DNA of 50,937 nucleotides from Acidimicrobiia bacterium (GCA_003235475.1 QJWC01000016.1:1-50937), one strand, 5' to 3'; shown: positions 23,094 to 31,761, counted from the first letter of the stretch. Program-made: numbers and translations. The notes: generated by a model not told the origin, from the sequence alone.

Positions 23094-25007
23094 ATGCCTT
23101 CGATGGGTCTGCGTGCCCGCCATATTGCCGCGCCTGTCAGCCTGCACGTCAGCGTTCTCGTGGTGCTTCTCGCTTCATTGCTGGTCGCATGCGACACCGC
23201 GGCGGTGGAGTCCGGGACATCCTTGTCGACCTCCGTAACGACCGGTGCGCTTCCGAACGTCCGGGTTGCGGCCCCCACGGACTGCAACCTAAACGCAGCC
23301 TGCGCGCCCGGCATGCGGCTCGTCTACTCGGCAGAGCTCTCAAGTTCCTTGGTGCCAGTCACGATCGATGCGGCGATGACCGTGCTCGACAACGGAGATG
23401 CCGACGTGGCGGTCATCTCGAGTCTCGAACCGGACATCGCCCTCGGAGGACGCTCCGACCTCGTGGTCCTCGACGATGACAAGGGAATGATCGGACCCGG
23501 GAACATCGTTCCGATCGTCCGGCAGGCGGCCGTCGACTCGACAGGCTCGGAACTCATGACGACGCTCGACGCCATCTCGTCGCTCCTGGAGGAACGACCG
23601 CTCGCCCAACTGGTGGCGGACGTTGAAACACTCGGGAGTGAGCAAGCGGCTGCTGCGAAGGCGGTTGCGGGCGCCAACGTGAGCCTTCCCCGCGGGTCCA
23701 ATGAGGGCACGCTGAAGGTCGGTGCACAGTCGTTCACGGAGAGCCGTGTGCTGGCCCACGTCTACGCAGAAGCGCTCAACTCTGCCGGGTACACCGCCGA
23801 GGTTGTGGACATCAACGGATACCGGAGCACCATGCTCTTGTCCATCGTCTTCGGCGATGTCGACCTGACGCCCGAGTATCTCGCCCCGCTCGCCGATTTC
23901 ATCGCTGGCTACGGCGTCATCGACTGGTCGGACCCCGCGGCTGGGCTCGCCCAGCTCCGCGACCTGATCAGCGCCCGCGATCTTGTCGCCGCCGAAGCCT
24001 CTCCCGCGCAGAGCACGAACGCGTTCGTCATGCGGGCAGACAAGGCGCAGGAACTCGGTGTTTCAAACTTGTCGGATCTCGCCGCGTTGCTCCCACGAGC
24101 CGAGGCCGTCGCCTTCCCATCTGACTCTCCGACCCTGATGGAGGGTTCAGGACCTGACGACCCCGGCGTGGGAGCATCCGGCGAACGGGTGGTCGACGTC
24201 CAGCTGATCCTCCTCGGCCTCGGCTTCGATCCAGGTGAGCCGGACGGCTACTTCGGGCAGCAGACACGTGCCGCCGTCGCCCAGTTCCAACAGTCGCAGG
24301 GCCTGCAGGCTGACGGTGTCGTGGGGCCCGCGACGTGGGAGGCGCTCAACAATCCGAATCCGATCGACCCGGGGTTCTTCGAGCCGGAGCCTCCTGCACC
24401 CCCCGGAGTCGCACCGCCGTCGACTGAGCGTCCCGACTCTGGATCCGGGAAGGTGGTCTACCTCACATTCGACGATGGCCCGAACGGCACCTACACACCG
24501 CAGGTGCTCGACCTCCTCGAGAAGTACGACGCCAAGGCGACCTTCTTCGTCACCGGTCAAAACGTCACGTCCAACCCGGAGCTGTCAGCGAGGATCGCAG
24601 ATGCGGGGCATTCGGTTCAGAGCCACACGTGGAACCACGCCGACCTCCGCAAGCTCGATCGAGCTACGTTCAATGCCCAGGTCAGGGACACGAACGCGGC
24701 GATCGAGAAGGCCGTCGGTGCGAGGCCGTCGTGCCTCCGCCCGCCGTACGGGGCGAGGAACGAACGGGTCACGGGATGGCTGGCGGAGGAGGGCATGCAG
24801 ATGGTCCTGTGGGATGTCGATCCGCAGGACTGGCGCAAGCCGGGTGCGAACACGATCTACAGCGAGGTGATCGAACACGTGAAGGACGGTTCTGTGATCC
24901 TTCTCCACGACGCTGGCGGGAACCGTGACCAGACCGTGCAGGCGCTCAGTCGCATCCTGGAGACGCTATCGAGCAAGGGCTATAGATTCGTTGCAGGGTG
25001 CAACTGA
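23094..25007 (+). CDS. Lipoprotein fusing OpuAC-like, peptidoglycan-binding and NodB polysaccharide deacetylase domains
   Basis: A 637-residue lipoprotein (lipobox SLLVAC, Cys33). Residues about 55-180 look like the second half of a glycine-betaine binding (OpuAC) domain, and 200-335 like its first half (GTLKVGAQSFTESRVLAHVYAEAL). A PG_binding_1 domain follows at 363-419 (RVVDVQLILLGLGF, GPATWEALN). The NodB deacetylase domain (about 453-637) has TFDDGPN, the H-x3-H metal site SHTWNH, RPPYG, WDVDPQDW and ILLHD, so it looks active. It should act on cell-wall glycans at the membrane surface. ATG at 23094 follows AGGAGGG; a longer reading has no signal peptide. Confidence 0.9.
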   Translation: MPSMGLRARHIAAPVSLHVSVLVVLLASLLVACDTAAVESGTSLSTSVTTGALPNVRVAAPTDCNLNAACAPGMRLVYSAELSSSLVPVTIDAAMTVLDNGDADVAVISSLEPDIALGGRSDLVVLDDDKGMIGPGNIVPIVRQAAVDSTGSELMTTLDAISSLLEERPLAQLVADVETLGSEQAAAAKAVAGANVSLPRGSNEGTLKVGAQSFTESRVLAHVYAEALNSAGYTAEVVDINGYRSTMLLSIVFGDVDLTPEYLAPLADFIAGYGVIDWSDPAAGLAQLRDLISARDLVAAEASPAQSTNAFVMRADKAQELGVSNLSDLAALLPRAEAVAFPSDSPTLMEGSGPDDPGVGASGERVVDVQLILLGLGFDPGEPDGYFGQQTRAAVAQFQQSQGLQADGVVGPATWEALNNPNPIDPGFFEPEPPAPPGVAPPSTERPDSGSGKVVYLTFDDGPNGTYTPQVLDLLEKYDAKATFFVTGQNVTSNPELSARIADAGHSVQSHTWNHADLRKLDRATFNAQVRDTNAAIEKAVGARPSCLRPPYGARNERVTGWLAEEGMQMVLWDVDPQDWRKPGANTIYSEVIEHVKDGSVILLHDAGGNRDQTVQALSRILETLSSKGYRFVAGCN

Positions 25008-26053
25008 TCAGAAGCTCGCACGTTCTTCACCGGCCGATGACGGTGGTCGTCGTCACGCTCGCCATGTTCGTTTCTTCGTGCAGCGCCTCGTCGGATGTGA
25101 CCTCTACCACGACCACCACGACCACCTCGACCACGACGACGACCTTTCCGGTACCGGCGGGTCTCGAGCCAGCCATTCCAGGGCACAACGATCTGTCGGC
25201 AGACCGGATCAACGTCGTGTTCGCGCCGTGGGGGTGGGACGACCTCGCCGACTTCCGAATGTACGTCGACGCCGTTGTGGGGTGGTCGGGTGCTGTTACT
25301 GGTTTCAACGACAAAGCCTGGATCGCGGCGCCGGACGACGAGGTGGTATCGGGAGATCTCGGTGTGTTCGGGTTCGAGCCGTTCCGATCGAACCGAGACC
25401 TGTTCAACGTGTGGGTCACGGCGACGGGGCCACCGGAACCGGCTGGTTGGCTCAACACTGAGGACGAACCCTTCGACTTGGCCGACATGAGCATCGTGAC
25501 GCTCGCATGGGATCCCGAACGAGCTGTGCCTGGGATCACCTCGGTGTCGGGGCAGGACACGCAGTTCCACGAACCGGAACCCCTCGTGCGACTCAGCGAC
25601 GACCCGTTCGCGAATGTGATGGTGAACGTGCAGCCGTGGGCCGTTGTTGAGGCGATTCGTACGACGACGCATGAACTCGGCCACGCGTTGTTCGGACTCC
25701 AGGACGAGTACATCGGACGCCTCGGTGGGGACGGGGTCCCGCGTGACGACGTATGGCCTTCGTGCGCGCATTCGTTGGAGACCGCGGAGGCGTGGTGGGC
25801 GGATGCGATCGGGGAGTACGACCCCATGATCGACGTGTGGATCGAGGAGATGAATGCTGCCGGTCTCGGCGAGACGATCGATCCCGCAGGCATCCGGGAG
25901 GCGAACCGTACGGGCTACGTTGCCGGAGGATGCTTCGGAGAGCCAAAGACCTTTCGGTCAGCGGAGGACACGTTGATGGGGTTCGAGTCGCCCGCGTTCG
26001 GCATCACCAACCGCAGGTGGGCCGAGCAGATCCTCGGATTGTGGGAGGGATGA
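24998..26053 (+). CDS. Secreted lipoprotein metallopeptidase, M64-like
   Basis: A 351-residue lipoprotein: basic N-terminus, hydrophobic stretch and lipobox VSSC (Cys28), then a run of threonines. The zinc site THELGHALFGLQDEY (near residue 223) matches the HExxH...GLxDEY pattern of the M64 (IgA peptidase) family. The GTG at 24998 overlaps the previous gene by ten bases and supplies the positive charges a signal peptide needs; ATG at 25037 would lack them. Coupled to the deacetylase lipoprotein, it likely works on the same surface material. Its substrate is unknown. Confidence 0.85.
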   Translation: MQLIRSSHVLHRPMTVVVVTLAMFVSSCSASSDVTSTTTTTTTSTTTTTFPVPAGLEPAIPGHNDLSADRINVVFAPWGWDDLADFRMYVDAVVGWSGAVTGFNDKAWIAAPDDEVVSGDLGVFGFEPFRSNRDLFNVWVTATGPPEPAGWLNTEDEPFDLADMSIVTLAWDPERAVPGITSVSGQDTQFHEPEPLVRLSDDPFANVMVNVQPWAVVEAIRTTTHELGHALFGLQDEYIGRLGGDGVPRDDVWPSCAHSLETAEAWWADAIGEYDPMIDVWIEEMNAAGLGETIDPAGIREANRTGYVAGGCFGEPKTFRSAEDTLMGFESPAFGITNRRWAEQILGLWEG

Positions 26054-26054
26054 G

Positions 26055-26579
26055 GTGGGCGTGACTCGCCAGCTCTCGCCGTCGCGTCGGCGTATCGGTG
26101 TGACGCTGTTCGTGCTGCACCTGATCCTGCCCCTGATTGCCTTGGTGGTCGTCCCGCTTCTCGGACTGCCGGAGGGGATCAATGCCGTGCTGTTCGGCCT
26201 GTCGGTCGTTGGTGGGCCGGATGTCCTGATCGTGGCGTCGATCGCGGTCCTCGGGAAGGACGGCGTGGTCGGGCTGATGTCGAAGTTCGGCCGGATCGTC
26301 CGCCGAGTCACGAAGTGGGATCAGGTGACGAGGACGCGGTACATGGTGGGGCTTTGGGTGTTGGTGGTGTCCCTCGCCGCCCCAACGCTCATCCTGCTCT
26401 TCCGGCACGACTCGATCGAGAGCATCGGCGGCGTACCGGGATGGGGTTTCTGGGTGTTGTTGGCGTCCACGTTCGCGTTCATCGGGGCGATCATCTCGAT
26501 GGGAGCCCCGATGTGGTCCCGCATCGAAGCGATCTTCAATTGGGACGCCGAGATCGTGCTCCCAGAGAGGGTCGACTGA
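26055..26579 (+). CDS. Small membrane protein with four membrane segments
   Basis: A 174-residue protein with hydrophobic segments near 15-40, 45-68, 95-115 and 128-150 and a loop of basic residues between the second and third. The start (RRRIGVTLFVLHLILPLIALVVVPLLGLP) and the LGKDG loop resemble the small proteins annotated as 'transporter suffix domain' proteins. The function is unknown. It starts one base after the metallopeptidase stop and is likely co-transcribed with it. GTG at 26055 or 26061 are both possible starts. Confidence 0.7.
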   Translation: MGVTRQLSPSRRRIGVTLFVLHLILPLIALVVVPLLGLPEGINAVLFGLSVVGGPDVLIVASIAVLGKDGVVGLMSKFGRIVRRVTKWDQVTRTRYMVGLWVLVVSLAAPTLILLFRHDSIESIGGVPGWGFWVLLASTFAFIGAIISMGAPMWSRIEAIFNWDAEIVLPERVD

Positions 26580-26580
26580 G

Positions 26581-27906
26581 TCACGGCCGCTCATCGACGG
26601 CGTAGATCTCCCATTCGTCGGGAACGCCCTTCAGCGCGTGGCTGCCGCGGGATGAGAAGGAGATCCCCGATCCCGCGACGAGGTCCTTGACCGTTCGCGA
26701 GACGAGCACCTCGGAAGGCCCAGCCAACGCGGACACTCGTGAAGCGATGTGAACGGCGAGACCGGCGATGTCATCGTCGACCTTCTCGATTTCACCGGTG
26801 TGGAGGCCGACTCGTACCTCGATGTCGAGAGGATCCACCGCTTCGGTGATGGCCTTCCCGCAACGGATCGCCCGCGCTGGCCCGTCGAATGTCGCGAGGA
26901 ATCCGTCGCCCGTGGTCTTGACCTCGCTGCCACGCCATGTCGCCAGCTTGCTTCGCACGATCTCGTCGTGGCGACGGAGGAGGTCGCGCCAGCGTTGGTC
27001 GCCCAACACCGCTGCCCGGTCCGTCGAATCGACGATGTCCGTGAACATCACCGTCGACACGACGCGATCCGGCACGGCTGAGACCCGGTGTCCGGTGACG
27101 AACTCCTCGATCTCGTCGAGCATCTGCGCCGTATCACCCGCCCAGAAGAAGTGATCGGCACCTGGAAGGGCCACCATCCGCGCGCCCTTGATCGTCCGAG
27201 CGATGTATTCCCCCTCGTGGAATCGTGGGTCGTTGACCCGGTACACCAGGAGGGTCGGCACCCGGATCGAGGGAAGAATCGGCGTGACGTCCACTTCGGC
27301 GCTCATACGTGTGAGCGCCGCGGCCGCCTTCGGGCTTGCCGAGAGCCGCTGGTATCGGACGAACCACTTGCGAAACGCTTCGTCGTCGGCCCTGCTCGGG
27401 GCGTAGTAGTCGACGGTCTGTTCCCCCCACGTTCGTTCGATGTTCCTGACGTCCTCGGCGATCTGTTCGGGAGTCGTGCCCCACGGATAGTCCTCAGACT
27501 TCAGCGACTTGGCCCGGCAGCCCGTCAGGATCAGCGCCTCGGTACGTGAGGGGTGTGTTGCCGCGAACAACATGCACATGTTGCCCCCCTCCGAATGACC
27601 GAACAGCGTTGCCGACTCGGATCCCACGGCATCCATGACCGCCCGCACGTCGTCCATGCGCACTTCGAGCGACGGAAGATGATCGAGCGGGACAGGATCG
27701 GACAGTCCGGTGCCTCTCTTGTCGAAGATGATCAGCCTGGAGAACGACGCGATGCGTTCGAGGAAACGGGTCATGCTCGGGTCATCCCACATCACCTCGA
27801 TGTTGGAGACAAACCCCGGCACGTGTACAACGTCCCTTGGCCCATCACCGATGACCTGATAGGCGATGTTGACGTCACCGCTCTTCGCGTACCGAGTCTC
27901 TGGCAT
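26581..27906 (-). CDS. Alpha/beta hydrolase fused to class III adenylate cyclase (Rv1900c-like)
   Basis: A 441-residue fusion. The N-terminal alpha/beta hydrolase (1-270) has the nucleophile elbow GHSEGG, an acid in the NDPRF region and a His in GADHFF. The C-terminal cyclase (280-441) has MFTDIVDST, VKTTGDG with Lys and Asp, and GLAVHIASR, in which His replaces the usual transition-state Asn. The same layout is known in Mycobacterium tuberculosis Rv1900c (LipJ). The product is probably cAMP, with activity perhaps low. ATG at 27906 gives the normal domain start; GGGAG lies ten bases upstream. Confidence 0.92.
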   Translation of the reverse strand: MPETRYAKSGDVNIAYQVIGDGPRDVVHVPGFVSNIEVMWDDPSMTRFLERIASFSRLIIFDKRGTGLSDPVPLDHLPSLEVRMDDVRAVMDAVGSESATLFGHSEGGNMCMLFAATHPSRTEALILTGCRAKSLKSEDYPWGTTPEQIAEDVRNIERTWGEQTVDYYAPSRADDEAFRKWFVRYQRLSASPKAAAALTRMSAEVDVTPILPSIRVPTLLVYRVNDPRFHEGEYIARTIKGARMVALPGADHFFWAGDTAQMLDEIEEFVTGHRVSAVPDRVVSTVMFTDIVDSTDRAAVLGDQRWRDLLRRHDEIVRSKLATWRGSEVKTTGDGFLATFDGPARAIRCGKAITEAVDPLDIEVRVGLHTGEIEKVDDDIAGLAVHIASRVSALAGPSEVLVSRTVKDLVAGSGISFSSRGSHALKGVPDEWEIYAVDERP

Positions 27907-28002
27907 TGCGGTGGCGTCTCCCTTGTGCCTGGGGCGTGGCCGGTTCCGACGCTTCCTCGGCAACGCTCCAGGCATCGTACCGAAGTCAACGAGCCCGCGA
28001 AG

Positions 28003-28035
28003 GAGGGGGAACCCGAGTGAACCGGGTACCCCCTC
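28003..28035 (-). terminator. Hairpin downstream of the GDSL esterase gene
   Basis: The arms GAGGGGGAACCCG and CGGGTACCCCCTC (one mismatch, 7-base loop) form a strong stem 32 bases past the stop of the esterase gene and before the hydrolase-cyclase start, both minus strand. A run of T does not follow, so rho-independent action is probable but not certain. Confidence 0.6.
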
Positions 28036-28066
28036 GATCGTTTTCCCCCTGATCGTGGCTACTGCA

Positions 28067-28861
28067 TCATCCGACTGCAGTTGCGAATGCCTTGGCGATC
28101 TTCCGGTGGCCGCTGTCGTCCGGGTGGAGACAGTCGGTTCCACCGACCCAGTCGTCACTGCCGAGCAGCCCGTACGTTTCGACGACGGTGACGCCGCCCA
28201 CGCCAGCTGCGACCCCTCGGATGATGTCGTTCAGCCCGCCTGGCAGACCCAGTCCACCTTCGAGCACGACGTCTCCAAGCGGTGCGATCGGTGACAGGTA
28301 ACACGTCCACAATGGGTTGTCGTATGTCATGATCGCGATCTCAGCATCTGGAGCGACAGCCCTGAGCGTTCCGAGGATCGTCCCCAGATTCCCTTGATAT
28401 GCCGCGAACAGCGTCGTAATGGTGTTAACGCAGTTCTCGTCCACGCCCCCCGCGCACGCCTCGATCACCGGACGGAACAGGTCGTTGCCGCCGATCGTGA
28501 CCGTGATGAATTCCACGTTGTTGTTCGGATCGCCATCCGATTGCCGTGCCACGATCTCCGAAACCGCCCGTCCGAGTTGCGTTGCGATCAGGTCGCCGCT
28601 CTTCGCGCCTCCAACTGCGAGATTCATCAGATCCAGGTGGGGGCAAGCTTCTGCCTCGTCACCGTTGCAGTCATTCGCCGTCAGGTAGCGGGCCAATCGC
28701 GACGGGTACGCCGTGTTCGTGCTGTTCGCCCCTGAGCCAGCTGGTACGGAATCCCCCAATGCGAGGTAGACCGGACCGTCGGGCTCGTCCGCGATTGCGG
28801 GTGTCACAAGCGCCGTGAAGGCAAGTGCTGCCGCAGCGACGATGGTCAATATGCGTCGCAT
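28067..28861 (-). CDS. Secreted SGNH/GDSL esterase
   Basis: A 264-residue exported hydrolase. A signal peptide (1-24) is followed by block I ALGDSVPAG with the catalytic Ser, block II NLAVGG, block III IGGNDLF and block V DCLHPDDSGH with the catalytic Asp and His. Four cysteines (about 62-71, 134-142) probably pair outside the cell. Such enzymes cut esters in lipids or acylated polysaccharides. The ATG at 28861 has GGAGGAG upstream. It is divergent from the phospholipid operon, with a strong inverted repeat between them. Confidence 0.92.
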   Translation of the reverse strand: MRRILTIVAAAALAFTALVTPAIADEPDGPVYLALGDSVPAGSGANSTNTAYPSRLARYLTANDCNGDEAEACPHLDLMNLAVGGAKSGDLIATQLGRAVSEIVARQSDGDPNNNVEFITVTIGGNDLFRPVIEACAGGVDENCVNTITTLFAAYQGNLGTILGTLRAVAPDAEIAIMTYDNPLWTCYLSPIAPLGDVVLEGGLGLPGGLNDIIRGVAAGVGGVTVVETYGLLGSDDWVGGTDCLHPDDSGHRKIAKAFATAVG

Positions 28862-28934
28862 GTCTGTGTATCTCCTCCCAGCGTCCGAGTTTCGGTCGCT
28901 GCTCGAAGTGTTCCCGAAGGCCATGCATCGCGGA

Positions 28935-28979
28935 ATCGGGGATCACCCCCATACGGGTCGGTTCAGGGGGATCCCCGAT
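28935..28979. repeat. Long inverted repeat between divergent genes
   Basis: Left arm ATCGGGGAT-CA-CCCCC and right arm GGGGG-ATCCCCGAT pair over 14 bp with a two-base bulge and a 15-base loop. It lies between the starts of the esterase gene (28861) and the phosphatidyltransferase gene (29050), so it does not sit behind either gene. It may be an operator or a leader structure. Confidence 0.65.
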
Positions 28980-29049
28980 AGCGGGTGCGCGATCCCTCTG
29001 TCACGCTCTGGGCATGAGGACGACTCCAGCGATCGAGAGCCGAGGGCGG

Positions 29050-29661
29050 ATGAGCCTTTACGGCATCAAGCCCCGCTTCGTGCGCGCGCTGGGTCCCGCT
29101 CGGGACTGGCTCGACGAGTGGAACGTCCAGCCGACGACGGTCACGCTCCTCGCGATTCCGGTCGAACTCACCGCCGCCGCGTGTCTCATGCTCGGGTCCA
29201 CATTTCCGCGGTTCCTCGTCGCAGTCCCGGTGCTGGCTGCCGTCTGGATGGGACTCAATGCGCTCGATGGGAACCTTGCCCGGTCGACGGGTCGATCGTC
29301 GTCCCGCGGCGCCGCCCTCAACGAGCTGGTTGATCGCCTCGGGGATGTCATGGTTGTCGGGGTGGCGTTCCTGATTACCCCCGTGTGGGTTTCGTCGGTA
29401 CTTGCTGTCGGAATCTTCGGTACCGAACTGGTCGCGTTGATCGGCTGGGCGACCACCCAGCAGCGTCACTTCCCGGGACCGATGGGAAAGCCGGATCGAG
29501 CGGCCGTCCTGTCTGTCGGAGCGATCATCGCGATCGTGTGGTGGCCAGCATTGAGCATTGCTTTCGCCGTGATGGCTGTCGGCTCCCTCGTCGGTGTCGT
29601 CGTCCGGATCAAGTCGGTGATCGCAGCCGCGTCCGTGGCCGACCTCGGTGGTGCGGCATGA
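29050..29661 (+). CDS. YnbA-like CDP-alcohol phosphatidyltransferase with altered Asp motif
   Basis: A 203-residue membrane protein with about six membrane segments. The CDP-OH-P motif is present in the YnbA form: N70-A-L-D73-G74-x2-A77-R78, G87, N91, D95. Canonical enzymes have Asp where N70 and N91 stand. From memory, E. coli YnbA carries the same Asn residues and similar start (LYxIKPxF) and PMGKSDRA-like pieces, so this looks like the YnbA branch. It should move a phosphatidyl group to an unknown alcohol. ATG 29050 matches the YnbA start; ATG 29014 is possible. The end overlaps the next gene (ATGA). Confidence 0.85.
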   Translation: MSLYGIKPRFVRALGPARDWLDEWNVQPTTVTLLAIPVELTAAACLMLGSTFPRFLVAVPVLAAVWMGLNALDGNLARSTGRSSSRGAALNELVDRLGDVMVVGVAFLITPVWVSSVLAVGIFGTELVALIGWATTQQRHFPGPMGKPDRAAVLSVGAIIAIVWWPALSIAFAVMAVGSLVGVVVRIKSVIAAASVADLGGAA

Positions 29662-30539
29662 CGATGCTCATGCGGGGAGCTTCGAGTCTCGGCCTCGTGC
29701 TCGCGGTCTCTGGCACGTCGATCGCAGCCGTACAGGTAGCTCGACACCGACCAATCGTTGGCTCCACCCTCGCGAAACGTTGGATGACGTGGGCGGTCCT
29801 CGCCCCGATCTGGCTCGCGGCGTCCGTGTGGACCGCGGGTCGCGTGGTGACTCTCACGGCGTTCGCCGTCGTGGGTGCGGTCGAGTTCGGGCGCCTGGTC
29901 CGCTCCTTCACCGTCGGCGATCGCTGCATGCTCGCCGTAACGGCGTCGATGTCCGTCGTGGCATCGAGCGCCCTTGGGGTCGACCCATTGGTCCTGGCCG
30001 TGATCGTGGCGCTGAGCAGTCTGGCTGTTCCCCTCCTGTCGCAGGACGTCGTCGACGGGCCGAGCCGGATAGGTGGCGTTGCGATCGGGTTCATCTTCGT
30101 CGTCCTTCCCTTCGTGCTGCTCGATGGGTTCGCGACGCGGTTCGGCGGCGCAGCATTCTTCACGGTCGGCCTCGCGGTCGCGCTGAGCGACGTCGCCGCC
30201 TTCGCATTGGGCTCGACGATCGGTCGTCGACGGATCGCACCCGTCCTGTCACCCAACAAGACCATGGCTGGCACCGTCGGGAATCTGATTGGCTCGGTGA
30301 GCGGCGTCGGGCTTGCGGTGGCCGCGGGCATCGCCCCGCTGTCGCTGTGGTGGATCGCACCGGTCGTCGCGTTCGGAGCGATCGCTGGCGATCTGTTCGT
30401 CTCCCTCCTGAAGCGCGAGGCCGGTGTGAAGGACGCTGGTTCGTGGCTTCCCGGCTTCGGCGGATTGCTCGACCGCATCGACTCTCTGCTCGTGACCTCG
30501 CTGCTGGTGTTCGCGGTCACCGGCATAGGGGGGATCTGA
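29658..30539 (+). CDS. CdsA/YnbB-like phosphatidate cytidylyltransferase
   Basis: A 293-residue protein with eight or so membrane segments and the CdsA signature near the C-terminus: SLLKREAGVKDAGSWLPGFGGLLDRIDSL, where conserved Lys, Asp and the final D-R-x-D bind metal and CTP (listed here as one motif region, residues about 250-280). It makes CDP-diacylglycerol from phosphatidate and CTP. The N-terminal third is hydrophobic and less conserved. The start overlaps the YnbA-like stop by four bases, and the stop overlaps the acyltransferase start by one base, so supply and use of CDP-lipid are coupled. Confidence 0.92.
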   Translation: MTMLMRGASSLGLVLAVSGTSIAAVQVARHRPIVGSTLAKRWMTWAVLAPIWLAASVWTAGRVVTLTAFAVVGAVEFGRLVRSFTVGDRCMLAVTASMSVVASSALGVDPLVLAVIVALSSLAVPLLSQDVVDGPSRIGGVAIGFIFVVLPFVLLDGFATRFGGAAFFTVGLAVALSDVAAFALGSTIGRRRIAPVLSPNKTMAGTVGNLIGSVSGVGLAVAAGIAPLSLWWIAPVVAFGAIAGDLFVSLLKREAGVKDAGSWLPGFGGLLDRIDSLLVTSLLVFAVTGIGGI

Positions 30540-31165
30540 TGAACCGCCGCCGCTGGCTCAGGCTGACAGGCGCGATGAGGCGCGTCTGGGCGCTGACCGT
30601 CTGGCAATGCCTTGTCCTCCTGTGGTGCCGTCGCGTGAGAATCGAAGGGCGCGGCAACATCCCAAGGAGACCGGTCATCGTCGTGGCAAATCATGCGAGC
30701 CATGCGGACACGGTGCTGCTGCAGTACGTCCTCGCGACATGCCACGACCGGCCGGTGCTCGTTGCTGGCGCCGAGGACTACTGGTTCCGGCGTCGCTCTG
30801 TCGGCCTACTCGCTCGCACTCTCGGGGTGTTCGCGTTTCCCCGTAAGGGAGCGGTTGGCGTAGCCAGGGCTCGTCGAGCGCTCGAATTGGGAGCTTCGGT
30901 CGTCCTGTTCCCGCAGGGGTCGCGGTCTGGTGGTCGATTCCGCGCCGGAGTCGGACGGATTGCGACGGTCTCGCACGCCCCGGTTGTCCCCATTCATCTC
31001 GAGGGACCGTCGAACCTGCTTCCGAAGGGCCGCCACTGGCCCCGGCGCGCCCGCGTTGTCATCCGGATCGGGGAACCGACGTTCATCGGACAGGACGAGA
31101 CGCCAGAGCGCTTCGCGGAACGGTTGGAGCGAATCGTCCAGCACGAGCTCGAGGTCGCGGCATGA
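30539..31165 (+). CDS. PlsC-like 1-acylglycerol-3-phosphate acyltransferase
   Basis: A 208-residue acyltransferase. Motif I is NHASHAD (H52, D57; the catalytic NHx4D box). Motif III is FPQGSRS (124-130), where most PlsC enzymes have EGTR; the Glu is Gln and Thr is Ser. A hydrophobic helix (about 18-30) likely sits in the membrane. Its normal role is the second acylation on the way to phosphatidate, the substrate of the cytidylyltransferase encoded just upstream. ATG at 30539 overlaps the upstream stop (TGATG). The Gln at the Glu position might alter glycerol-phosphate binding. Confidence 0.9.
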   Translation: MNRRRWLRLTGAMRRVWALTVWQCLVLLWCRRVRIEGRGNIPRRPVIVVANHASHADTVLLQYVLATCHDRPVLVAGAEDYWFRRRSVGLLARTLGVFAFPRKGAVGVARARRALELGASVVLFPQGSRSGGRFRAGVGRIATVSHAPVVPIHLEGPSNLLPKGRHWPRRARVVIRIGEPTFIGQDETPERFAERLERIVQHELEVAA

Positions 31166-31761
31166 GTTGGCTGATCGGAGTTGTGGCAGTGGCTCTGGTC
31201 GTGTGGGCGTTCGCGGAGGCGTTCGTGTGGCCCGTCGTCCCGGACTTCGCCTTGGCGGCGGCAGCGTTTCTCCTACCAGAGGGCGCAGTCACATTCACGA
31301 TCTGGACGGTCGTCGGTTCGGTGGTTGGCGGCGTGACGGCGATCACCGCCTATCGGCATGGGTTTCGATGGCCGCTTCCGACGGTGACGTCCAAGATGAA
31401 GAGCACCGTGGCCAGCTGGCTCACCGTGGGGCCGATCGGACTCTTCAACCAACCCCTCACGGCGGTCCCCTACAAGGTGTTCGTGGTGGAGGGCGCGCGG
31501 CGGGGGTTCCCAAGGAGCGCATGGGCGTGGTGGACCGCTCTCTTTCGCGGCACCCGGATGGCGATGGTGACGTTCCTCGCGGTCCTGGGGTCACGGGCGA
31601 TCGAGAGTGCTGCGCCATCGAATGTGGTGGCAGCCCGGTCGGTGGTGCTCGCGATCGGGCTCTTCCTGTTCGTCATGGGGTGGCGATTCGCGTGGAGTTT
31701 CTGGTCGGATTCGCCACCATCAGGCAACGTCGAGGTCGAAACGCGTACGATGCAGCCATGA
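31162..31761 (+). CDS. DedA/YqaA-like (VTT) membrane protein
   Basis: A 199-residue membrane protein with four or five hydrophobic segments. FAEAFVWPVVPDFALAAAAFLLP near the start and the re-entrant-type stretch GLFNQPLTAVPYKVFVVEGARRGFPRS are typical of the DedA/SNARE-associated family, which includes lipid scramblases that recycle phospholipids and undecaprenyl phosphate. The assignment is to the superfamily only. The start overlaps the acyltransferase stop (ATGA) and the end overlaps the histidine kinase start (ATGA). Confidence 0.75.
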   Translation: MSWLIGVVAVALVVWAFAEAFVWPVVPDFALAAAAFLLPEGAVTFTIWTVVGSVVGGVTAITAYRHGFRWPLPTVTSKMKSTVASWLTVGPIGLFNQPLTAVPYKVFVVEGARRGFPRSAWAWWTALFRGTRMAMVTFLAVLGSRAIESAAPSNVVAARSVVLAIGLFLFVMGWRFAWSFWSDSPPSGNVEVETRTMQP

